A stretch of 64,000 nt of DNA from Paenibacillus sp. USDA918EY (GTDB lineage Bacteria > Bacillota > Bacilli > Paenibacillales > Paenibacillaceae). Under the pieces are notes generated by a model. The model had not been told where the DNA came from, searched no databases, and saw only the letters and a list, made by a program, of their open reading frames with translations. Shown one piece after another: positions 1 through 6,831 of the stretch; the stretch's first letter is position 1, and each line of letters begins with the position of its first letter. The stretch covers positions 434,001 through 498,000 of the forward strand of contig NZ_WTWY01000002.1 of NCBI RefSeq assembly GCF_009870825.1, in the 5' to 3' direction. The position numbers were made by a program, and so were the translations under genes.

Positions 1-929
1 CCGCCGACGGGGGTATCGTAGTTCCCGGGCGGCATGCCGCCAAGGCTGACGGCGTCGCTGACGAGAATCAGCCGGTCTCCTTTTACCTTGCGGGCGACCT
101 TCAAGAAGGCGGCCGGAAGGTGGAAGCCGTCGGCGATGACGCTGGCCCACAGCCGTTCATCCGCCAACTGATCCCAAATGTAGTTGGGATGGCGCGGCAG
201 TACCGGATGGGCGCCGTTGCCGAGGTGCGTGGACAAGCCGGCCCCCGCCGCGGCAGCACGCCCGATTTGATCGGCGGAGGCGGCGGTATGCCCGATCGCC
301 GCCACGATGCCTAGCTCCGCGCAGCGGGCGATAAAAGCTTCGGCTTCCGGCCATTCCGGCGACAGCGTGACGATCCGGATGCGCCCGCCCGCCGCCTGCT
401 GCCACGCTTCGAGCCGCTTCAGGTCGGGCGCCTTGACGAAGGCCCGGTTATGGGCGCCGCGCGGGCCGTCTTCGGGCGAGATAAACGGGCCTTCCAGATG
501 AATGCCCGCAATGCTGTGCATTCCGCCCGGGCCGCCCTCCTGCTCAAGGCGGGAGCAGACCCGATGAATAACGGCAAGCGCCCGTTCCATCGACTCGTCG
601 GAGCCCGTTATGACCGTCGGATAAAACGAGGTGACGCCTTCCGCCCATAACCGGTCGATCAGTGCGGTCACCGTCTCCTCCGTCAGGTCGGGCGCATTCA
701 TGTCCAATCCGCCGTAGCCGTTGATCTGCAGATCGACAAGCCCCGGGGCGATCCATGAAAGCGTTTCGGCATCCGGCAGGTTGACTCCGTTTAACTCGCG
801 ATCCGCTGCGTCAATGCTTCTGCATTCCGCGATAACCCCTTCCTGAACGCGAACTGCTATCGGCTCCCCTGTACGGTAATGCCTTCCCAGCAGTTCGAAA
901 CCGGACGCCTCCCTGTTTGATCTGTCCAT
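1..929 (-). CDS. nagA: N-acetylglucosamine-6-phosphate deacetylase (3' end beyond window)
   Basis: An amidohydrolase-superfamily enzyme expected to remove the acetyl group from GlcNAc-6-phosphate in the cytoplasm. About 309 residues are visible and the C-terminus runs off the left edge. The N-terminal metal-site strand reads DLQINGYGG (about 66-74), the E. coli-like Q-x-N form rather than the HxH form. HLEGPFI (144-150) carries the metal-binding Glu, followed by a GHTAAS segment, a STHLGNG segment and LVSDAVSLGG with the catalytic Asp. I chose the ATG at 929 because it is in frame with all these motifs and has AAGGAG 11 bases upstream; another ATG at 933 is in a different frame. It is the last visible gene of a co-oriented sugar operon, 110 bases after the deaminase-like gene. 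Confidence 0.88.
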   Translation of the reverse strand, partial: MDRSNREASGFELLGRHYRTGEPIAVRVQEGVIAECRSIDAADRELNGVNLPDAETLSWIAPGLVDLQINGYGGLDMNAPDLTEETVTALIDRLWAEGVTSFYPTVITGSDESMERALAVIHRVCSRLEQEGGPGGMHSIAGIHLEGPFISPEDGPRGAHNRAFVKAPDLKRLEAWQQAAGGRIRIVTLSPEWPEAEAFIARCAELGIVAAIGHTAASADQIGRAAAAGAGLSTHLGNGAHPVLPRHPNYIWDQLADERLWASVIADGFHLPAAFLKVARKVKGDRLILVSDAVSLGGMPPGNYDTPVG

Positions 930-1039
930 CCATGCACCGTCTCCTTGCTTCATGAATCTTGAGGAAATGATAGAATAAGTCCCTGTCGTTTTTGGCAACA
1001 CAGCTTTCTTTCCGTCCTTCGCACAAAAACCGCGGTTCT

Positions 1040-1816
1040 CTATTCGTCCGGAGAGGAATCCCGGTCGAGGTACATCCGGCAATCGGCATGCGTTCTCAGG
1101 ATCGAAGCCGGACAAGCCGTCGTGATCGGCCCTTCCAGCGTGCCCCGTACCGCGCGGCGTTTGGCGGCTCCGGGCACGATGCAAAACAGCTGGCCGGCCG
1201 ACATCAGCGCCGGAACGGTTAACGTCATCGCGTACTCCGGCACGTCCTCGAATTTAGCAAAACACCCGTCGTGAACCTGCTGCTCCCGGCACAGATCATC
1301 GAGTTTGACCCGTTTTACAAGCTCGGGATCGTTAAAATCGGCCACCGGCGGGTCGTTGAAAGCAATATGGCCGTTTTCGCCGATGCCGAGGCAGACGATA
1401 TCCAGAGGCGCTTCCCGCAGCAGCGCAGCATATCTGGCGCATTCCTGCGCAGGTTCGGCGGTGCTGTCGAGCAGATGAACCTTTCCCGGACGAACCCGGC
1501 TAAACAGCTTTGTCGTCAGGAAATGGCTGAACCGCTGCGGCGCATCCGTAGACAGCCCGATGTATTCATCCATATGAAAGGCTGTTACCCGCGCCCAGTC
1601 GATGCCTTCCGCCGCTGCGAGCGCCTCAAGAAACTCGTTCTGGGAAGGCGCGGCCGCGAACACGATCCGCACGGTTCCCTGCGTATTCAGCTTTTGGCGG
1701 ATCGCCTCGGCCGCTTCCGCGGCGGCGGCTTTGCCCATATCGTCCCGGCCGGCGTACTGCCGCACGCGCAAACGATCCGCCGTCCATGCTCTTTCAGCCA
1801 ACGGAGTGGTACTCAT
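1040..1816 (-). CDS. glucosamine-6-phosphate deaminase-like protein (NagB family, altered active site)
   Basis: 258 residues, the normal length for the NagB/6-phosphogluconolactonase fold. NagB isomerises and deaminates glucosamine-6-phosphate to fructose-6-phosphate and ammonia. HMDEYIGL (81-88) matches the loop with the general-base Asp. The second signature reads GIGENGHIAFNDPP (144-157): the position of E. coli Asp141 is Asn148 here, and that of Glu148 is Asp. The His of the catalytic triad is kept (His150). The start has GGAGGG seven bases upstream. It lies 51 bases after the isomerase gene and before nagA, so a role in amino-sugar-phosphate catabolism is likely. The active-site changes leave open a related substrate or reaction. 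Confidence 0.82.
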   Translation of the reverse strand: MSTTPLAERAWTADRLRVRQYAGRDDMGKAAAAEAAEAIRQKLNTQGTVRIVFAAAPSQNEFLEALAAAEGIDWARVTAFHMDEYIGLSTDAPQRFSHFLTTKLFSRVRPGKVHLLDSTAEPAQECARYAALLREAPLDIVCLGIGENGHIAFNDPPVADFNDPELVKRVKLDDLCREQQVHDGCFAKFEDVPEYAMTLTVPALMSAGQLFCIVPGAAKRRAVRGTLEGPITTACPASILRTHADCRMYLDRDSSPDE

Positions 1817-1867
1817 CGTGCATCCCTCCTCTCTTCATCGTCGCTTTCCGTGGCAGGCAGTCCGGCA

Positions 1868-2755
1868 TTAAATTACGCTCTGCCCTGGCTGCCGCAGCAA
1901 GCCGAGGAAACTTTCCAAACATTCCGCCGTCGCTTCTTCTCCGCCGGCGGAGAAAGCGTACCCCGAAGGGCGCTTCAGCTGCTCTTCGCTCAGCTCGGAA
2001 GTAAGCCTGTAATGCGTTTCGACGACCAGCCAGCCGTCGTATTCGTCTTCCGCCAGCCTGGCTAGCAGCCGGTCATACCCGACCTCGCCCCTGCCGATGG
2101 CAACGGCTTCGGTTTTGCCGTTCTCCCGCACGGCATCCTTGAGATGGATGTGACAAATATGGTCCTGCAGCGCTTCGTATCCGTCCGGATAAGGCGTTTC
2201 GCCATCCGGGTCCCACAAATCGTTGCCCGGATCGTACAACGCCCGAATCCAAGGGGACGACACCTCGCGTACAAGGGCCGCCACCTTGGCTCCGTTTGTC
2301 GCATACACGGAAGGATCGGCTTCCAAGGCAAACTGAACCCCGAATTCCTCCATCACCGGGACGGTCTGCCGGAGCTCCCGCACGATGCCCGGAAACGCCG
2401 TGCCAAAATCGTCCCGGTTCGCCCAGAAGGAGAATCCCCGGAGAATCCCCGTATCGAACTTCCGCGCCAGTTCCGCGTATCGGCGGAGCATGCGGTGATG
2501 CGCGGCAACCTCCTCCTTGTTATGCAAATTGCATTTAAATACCGGCGTGGACAAGCCGCACACACTTAAGCCTGCATCGCGGATCTTGGCGGCGATCTCC
2601 TCCAGCCTCCGATCGCCGATCCGGTGCAGCTGCTTGCCGTCGACCGAGCGCAGTTCCAATCCGTCCAAACCGTACCGCTTCGCCACGCGAATCGCATCCT
2701 CGATTGTCTGCGAAATTTCATCCGTAATCACTCCGAGCCTGAATTTCGCCATCAT
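1868..2755 (-). CDS. sugar phosphate isomerase/epimerase (xylose-isomerase-like TIM barrel)
   Basis: 295 residues of the AP-endonuclease-2/xylose-isomerase-like TIM barrel family, usually cytosolic metal-dependent sugar or keto-sugar isomerases and epimerases. The N-terminus KFRLGVITDEIS and the segments GLDGLELRS, ALEADPS, ALYDPGNDLW and CHIHLKDA are typical barrel strands that carry the metal-binding Glu, Asp and His residues. A late WLVVETHYR strand supplies another. Two ATG codons are adjacent; the first has a purine-rich AAAGGGGG about six bases upstream. It follows the oxidoreductase at 2869-3804 after 113 bases and precedes the NagB-like gene. This supports a pathway in which an oxidised sugar is rearranged before amino-sugar catabolism. 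The exact substrate cannot be read from sequence. Confidence 0.85.
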   Translation of the reverse strand: MMAKFRLGVITDEISQTIEDAIRVAKRYGLDGLELRSVDGKQLHRIGDRRLEEIAAKIRDAGLSVCGLSTPVFKCNLHNKEEVAAHHRMLRRYAELARKFDTGILRGFSFWANRDDFGTAFPGIVRELRQTVPVMEEFGVQFALEADPSVYATNGAKVAALVREVSSPWIRALYDPGNDLWDPDGETPYPDGYEALQDHICHIHLKDAVRENGKTEAVAIGRGEVGYDRLLARLAEDEYDGWLVVETHYRLTSELSEEQLKRPSGYAFSAGGEEATAECLESFLGLLRQPGQSVI

Positions 2756-2868
2756 TCATCGCCCCCTTTCTTTTTCCGCGGGCCCGCCTTCCTATCAACG
2801 CCCGCCTTTTTCAAGATATAATCGGCCGGGCAGGTCGTCACCGCCCGCGTATTTACATGCGTTCGATT

Positions 2869-3804
2869 CTATTTTTCCCGTGACGCGAACGAGCCGCGCA
2901 GCCGAACCGGAGCGCCCGTCGCCCGGCTTTCGTTTGCCGCTTCCAGAAAGGCGATCACCTCGATCGTTTCTTCGATATCAAGCGGCGGCGTTTTCGTGCG
3001 GAACATGCGGATGACCTCCTCCAGCATGCTGGCGAAATAAGGCTTCTCCTGGGCATAAATATCGACGTATTCGGTCCCCTGCTCGCGGTGGAGCAGCGCT
3101 CCGAAGCGCCGATTCCCTTTCCGATTGCCGCGGATCGTGCCGATCCGGCCGTCGGCCCAGACGCCGACCGCCAGGTCATGATCTTCATTCGCTGTCACCC
3201 GCACCTCTGTACATCCCGGGCCCATGCAGCGGTACAGCATATCCGCCATATGAATGCCGTACCAGAAAAAGCCCGGCTGGGTGGGCTGCAGCTCCATCGG
3301 CCCGCAGCAATCCGCGCCGATGATTCCGCCTTGATCGCCTGCGCGAACGGCCGCATCCAAATTTTCCGCCCAACGGACGGAAGAGCAGCTCATGAGCGGC
3401 ACCCGATGCTTGCGGGCAAGATCCGCCATAGCGCGCGCATCCCCACTGTTAACGGCAAAAGGTTTGTCGATAAAGACCGGCTTCCCGTACGGGGCCACCG
3501 CCGCGAACTGTTCCGCGTGAATCCGCCCATCGACGGTCAGCAGCAGGATCGCATCCGCTTCTTCGGCAACCTCCTTAATGCTGCCGACCGTGCGCACGCC
3601 AAAATCGTCCTCGATTTTGGCGGTAAAACCCGCCACCCGATCGATGCTTAGCGGAAAATCGGGCGATCCTCCCGGAAAAGCGACGGTTGCCCGCGCTCCC
3701 GGAACATGGTAGGGATGCGCAGGATCATTGAGCATTTCCGCAAATAAAGGGGCATGAGAGGTATCCAGGCCAATCATGCCGATGTTCAAAACCTTTGAAT
3801 CCAT
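2869..3804 (-). CDS. Gfo/Idh/MocA family oxidoreductase
   Basis: 311 residues; NAD(P)-dependent sugar dehydrogenase family. An N-terminal Rossmann-like region begins NIGMIGLDTSHAPLF, an unusual form in which the canonical G-x-G-x-x-G is replaced and a Ser-His pair is present. KPVFIDKPFAV (about 130-140) is the family's substrate-pocket Lys-Pro motif, followed by a C-terminal alpha/beta domain. An upstream in-frame extension exists but overlaps the preceding gene. I took the ATG at 3804, which has GGAGGGG about seven bases upstream and lies two bases after the stop of the upstream dehydrogenase, so the two genes are translationally linked. The partner is a second, canonical Gfo/Idh/MocA protein. 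Its substrate is unknown. Confidence 0.85.
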   Translation of the reverse strand: MDSKVLNIGMIGLDTSHAPLFAEMLNDPAHPYHVPGARATVAFPGGSPDFPLSIDRVAGFTAKIEDDFGVRTVGSIKEVAEEADAILLLTVDGRIHAEQFAAVAPYGKPVFIDKPFAVNSGDARAMADLARKHRVPLMSCSSVRWAENLDAAVRAGDQGGIIGADCCGPMELQPTQPGFFWYGIHMADMLYRCMGPGCTEVRVTANEDHDLAVGVWADGRIGTIRGNRKGNRRFGALLHREQGTEYVDIYAQEKPYFASMLEEVIRMFRTKTPPLDIEETIEVIAFLEAANESRATGAPVRLRGSFASREK

Positions 3805-3806
3805 GC

Positions 3807-4850
3807 TTATACCCCTCCAGGCTGTAGTCTCACTTCCCTGCCGGTTCGGGCGGATTCGTAAATGGCCAAAATCAAGTCGACCGATTTCCGCGCCTCTTCC
3901 CCGGATATGAGCGGCTCCCGGTTCTCCTTCACCGCCTTGATCAAATCGTCGATCAAAATATAATGCCCGTCGGCCGAAATCGCGCGCGGGTCGTCGGTGC
4001 CGTCGGCCGTTCCTTTTTGCGTGCCGATCGGCGCCGCCTCGCCATCCACCGTTTTCCACACTTTGAAGCCGCTGTCCCCGTACACGATCGAGCCGTGTTC
4101 CCCGTGAATTTCAAACCGGGCTTCCTGGCCCGGATTAACGGTTGTGGCTCCTTGGATAACTCCATAGGCTCCGTTTGCATATTTCAGCACGGCCACGGCG
4201 GTATCTTCCACCTCGATGTCATGAATCAGCGGCGAAGCGTAAGCAAACACGCTTTCCACGTCGCCCATCATCCACCGGATAATGTCCACGCCGTGAACGC
4301 CCTGGTTCATCAGCGCCCCTCCTCCGTCCAGCGCCCATGTTCCGCGCCAGCCTGCGCTTTTGTAATATTCCCGGCTGCGGAAATATTTCAGGTAGGCGTC
4401 CCCCAGCACGAGTTTGCCCAGTTTGCCTTCTTCAATCGCCTTTTTCGTCAGGAGCGCCTCCTGCGTCGTCCGTTTCTGGAACACGGTTGCGAGCTTGACC
4501 CCGTTCGTGCGGCAAGCTTCGATCATCTCATCCATATCCTTCGCCGTAATGCCCAGCGGCTTTTCGCAAAACACATGCTTACCTGCACGTGCCGCCGCCA
4601 CGGTGATGTCGCGGTGCAGCCCGCTCGGCACGCATACGCAGACCGCGTCAACCTCCCCTCCCTGCAGCAGCTGCTCCATGTTTCTGAATGTCGGCGGCGA
4701 TCCGAATTCCTTCGCTAACGCTTCGGCTTTTTCCTGCACTTCATCCACGATGGCCGTCAGCTCGGCCTCCGGATGATTGATAATCGCACGCGCATGGAGC
4801 GGGGAAATGACGCCCGCGCCGACAATGGCAAACCTCATCTTTTTCGTCAT
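3807..4850 (-). CDS. Gfo/Idh/MocA family oxidoreductase
   Basis: 347 residues, a typical length. The N-terminal Rossmann motif is FAIVGAGVISPLHA, with the dinucleotide-binding glycines; GKHVFCEKPLG holds the conserved Glu-Lys-Pro; and the C-terminal domain contains GGALMNQGVHGVD with the conserved His. I chose the ATG at 4850, with a perfect AAGGAGGT four bases upstream, over an in-frame ATG 30 bases earlier that has no ribosome site. It is the first gene of the minus-strand operon that runs to NagA. Expected reaction: NAD(P)-dependent oxidation or reduction of a sugar or cyclitol. It probably works with the neighbouring dehydrogenase and isomerase, but the substrate is not visible. Confidence 0.9.
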   Translation of the reverse strand: MTKKMRFAIVGAGVISPLHARAIINHPEAELTAIVDEVQEKAEALAKEFGSPPTFRNMEQLLQGGEVDAVCVCVPSGLHRDITVAAARAGKHVFCEKPLGITAKDMDEMIEACRTNGVKLATVFQKRTTQEALLTKKAIEEGKLGKLVLGDAYLKYFRSREYYKSAGWRGTWALDGGGALMNQGVHGVDIIRWMMGDVESVFAYASPLIHDIEVEDTAVAVLKYANGAYGVIQGATTVNPGQEARFEIHGEHGSIVYGDSGFKVWKTVDGEAAPIGTQKGTADGTDDPRAISADGHYILIDDLIKAVKENREPLISGEEARKSVDLILAIYESARTGREVRLQPGGV

Positions 4851-5044
4851 TGCGACCTCCTTATTCGGTGAGTGCACCATGGACTTTCATCCCCATTCTA
4901 AAAACCGGCACCCCGGCTGCCAATCCTCCGTTGTTCCGCTTTGCCCACACCTTTGGCGTCAGCCGCAAAATGGAAGATGAATCTGCAGAAGTGCATATTC
5001 AGATATATATGAGGCTTGCCCCCGCGTTTTTCGCAAAAAAAAAA

Positions 5045-5065
5045 GAAGATGCGTCATGCATCCTC
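5045..5065 (-). terminator. rho-independent terminator of the HxlR gene
   Basis: On the minus strand a GAGGATGC/GCATCTTC stem with a five-base loop is followed by a run of ten T residues, starting 15 bases after the HxlR stop codon. Confidence 0.75.
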
Positions 5066-5079
5066 TATTTTCCGAGAGT

Positions 5080-5442
5080 TTAGGCCTGCTTCCTGTTCGG
5101 CTCTTCCGTTTGCTCCTGAACATTCCACCTTGCGGCCCAACGCTCCATTTCCTGCAGCGCCGTTTTGAAGTCCATGCCCTTTTCCGTCAGCGAATATTCC
5201 ACGGTCACGGGCACCGTCGGAAACACCTTGCGCGAGACGATTCCGCTTTGCTCCAAATGACGAAGCGCATTCGACAACGACTGCGTTTTGACGATGGCCA
5301 AATCCCGGCTGAGCTGGTTGAACCTTTTCGGCCCCTTGGACAACTCCGCGATCACCAGGAAAGCCCACTTCGCCCCCAAAATCTGCAGCACCGAGCAAAT
5401 ATTCGAAAAATCGCCCGCGTCACCGGGGTTATTCCGTTCCAT
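5080..5442 (-). CDS. HxlR-family winged-helix transcriptional regulator
   Basis: 120 residues, the standard HxlR/DUF24 size. ICSVLQILGAKWAFLVIAEL opens the domain, and FNQLSRDL with SLSNALRHLEQSGIVSRK forms the helix-turn-helix and wing. These regulators bind DNA as dimers and often respond to aldehydes, quinones or thiol stress through an N-terminal Cys. The single Cys (Cys16) sits at the position used by several redox-sensing members. The gene diverges from an MFS exporter across 140 bases that contain a perfect inverted repeat, so it probably controls that exporter. A GGAGGG site lies seven bases before the ATG. Confidence 0.9.
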   Translation of the reverse strand: MERNNPGDAGDFSNICSVLQILGAKWAFLVIAELSKGPKRFNQLSRDLAIVKTQSLSNALRHLEQSGIVSRKVFPTVPVTVEYSLTEKGMDFKTALQEMERWAARWNVQEQTEEPNRKQA

Positions 5443-5483
5443 GCGCGAACCCTCCCTTACCTTTTGTAAGTTAGTCCAAAGAA

Positions 5484-5498
5484 TTGGATAATATCCAA
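5484..5498. promoter_or_regulatory. candidate HxlR operator (inverted repeat)
   Basis: TTGGATA-A-TATCCAA, a perfect 7-bp inverted repeat with a one-base centre, between the divergent HxlR and MFS genes and just upstream of the MFS promoter. Assigning it to the HxlR protein is inference from position and symmetry. Confidence 0.5.
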
Positions 5499-5511
5499 AT
5501 GTTTTGCCTTC

Positions 5512-5540
5512 TTACGAAAAGAATGTATTGTCATTATAAT
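5512..5540 (+). promoter_or_regulatory. sigma-A-type promoter of the MFS gene
   Basis: A consensus -10 TATAAT (5535-5540) has a weak -35 TTACGA 17 bases upstream, and lies 42 bases before the chosen MFS start. Confidence 0.55.
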
Positions 5541-5582
5541 GCAATCGAGAGCTCTCTTACACCCGTGAAAGGAATGATTTTG

Positions 5583-6746
5583 ATGAACCGTCTGTTTATA
5601 TATATGCTGACGCTCGGCGTGTTTCTCACCGCCACCTCCGAACTTGTCGTGTCGGGAATTTTGTATGTCATCGCTTCCGATCTCCGCATTTCGATTGCGC
5701 TCGCGGGCCAGCTGGTTACCGCATATTCGCTTGCTTTTGCCGCCCTAACGCCCGTCATCGTCTTTTTAACGTCCCGCTGGGAACGCAAAAACGTGCTGCT
5801 CCTTTCGCTAGCCCTTTTTATGCTGGGAAGCGTTGCTTCCATCGTTCCTCATTTCGGCGTCGTTTTGGCCTCCCGGGTGCTGCTCGGCATCGGCTCGGGC
5901 GTTTATCTGGTCACCGCTTTTGCGGCCGCGGCCAAATTATCCCCTCCCGATAAAGTCGGCGCCGCTATCGGCACCATTGTGCTCGGGTTCAGCTCTGCAA
6001 TGATTTTGGGCGTTCCGATCGGGATCGCCATCACCAAATGGCTGAACTGGCAGTCCATTTTCGCCATTCTTGGCATTCTCAGCTTGGTTATGGGACTTAT
6101 CATCCTCCGGTTTCTTCCCCGTATCTCCGGCGACGAACCCGCTTCGTTCAGGCAGCAGTTTAAGGTGCTGGGCTCCGGCGTTATCGCCAGCCTGCTGCTG
6201 CTCAGCTTCTTCCGCGAATCCGGGAATTCGGTCCTGCTGACGTATTTGACGACGTTCATGAACGATTTGCTCTATTTGAACGCAAGCACGATCGGCCTGC
6301 TGATGCTCGGCCTGGGACTGGTCGGCGCCGTCGCGGCCCGCCTGGGCGGCTCCGGTGCCGACCGTATCGGAGCCAAGCGCATCCTGATCGCCACCTTAAC
6401 CGTGCATGTGGCGGCGCTTCTTCTGCTCCCCTTGTTTACAGGCATGCTTGCCGTAGAAATCGTCCTGATCGGACTCATCATGTTTTCGATGTTTATGGGC
6501 GGGCCCGCCCTGCAAACCCACTTTATCAAACAGGCTCCCGGGTCCTCCAGCCTCGTTCTCAGCCTGAACACGTCGATGATCCATTTGGGCCTCGCGGCCG
6601 GGGCCGGTTCAGGCGGCATGCTGATCGAACGAACATCCACCGTATTGTATAATCCGTGGCTTGCGGGAATCGTCGTCGCGCTCGGGCTTGGGACTGCCGT
6701 CTTCCGCTTTGCGCTTGGAAAACGGCGTGCCGCCCAAAGCGCGTGA
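5583..6746 (+). CDS. MFS transporter (DHA1 drug/sugar efflux type)
   Basis: 387 residues, about 12 hydrophobic segments. The start of helix 1 reads MNRLFIYMLTLGVFLTATSE, followed by alternating membrane spans and short charged loops such as SRWERKN between helices 2 and 3, the position of the MFS loop motif. The family (AraJ/CmlA-like DHA1) exports drugs or sugars by proton antiport. I chose the ATG at 5583 with AAAGGA nine bases upstream. An earlier in-frame start would add a polar 33-residue stretch that covers the promoter. It diverges from the HxlR regulator and ends convergently with the alpha-mannosidase at a shared terminator. The substrate is unknown. Confidence 0.85.
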   Translation: MNRLFIYMLTLGVFLTATSELVVSGILYVIASDLRISIALAGQLVTAYSLAFAALTPVIVFLTSRWERKNVLLLSLALFMLGSVASIVPHFGVVLASRVLLGIGSGVYLVTAFAAAAKLSPPDKVGAAIGTIVLGFSSAMILGVPIGIAITKWLNWQSIFAILGILSLVMGLIILRFLPRISGDEPASFRQQFKVLGSGVIASLLLLSFFRESGNSVLLTYLTTFMNDLLYLNASTIGLLMLGLGLVGAVAARLGGSGADRIGAKRILIATLTVHVAALLLLPLFTGMLAVEIVLIGLIMFSMFMGGPALQTHFIKQAPGSSSLVLSLNTSMIHLGLAAGAGSGGMLIERTSTVLYNPWLAGIVVALGLGTAVFRFALGKRRAAQSA

Positions 6747-6792
6747 AATGCCCCGGCAAGCCAGCGAATCCCCGATGTTATCTTCTAAACGA

Positions 6793-6826
6793 AAGAGGAC
6801 GCCCACAACCCACAAGGCGCCCTCTT
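6793..6826. terminator. bidirectional terminator, MFS / alpha-mannosidase
   Basis: An 11-bp stem AAGAGGACGCC/GGCGCCCTCTT (one wobble) with a 12-base loop between two convergent genes. Confidence 0.65.
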
Positions 6827-6831
6827 CCCGT

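Noticed and set aside
1..929. Possible frameshift in nagA
   Set aside because: Short minus-strand frames in this region suggested a broken gene, but the frame from the ATG at 929 stays open to the window edge with all NagA motifs in order.
811..1089. 92-codon minus-strand frame between nagB-like and nagA genes
   Set aside because: It crosses the nagA start in the wrong frame, has no domain and overlaps both neighbours.
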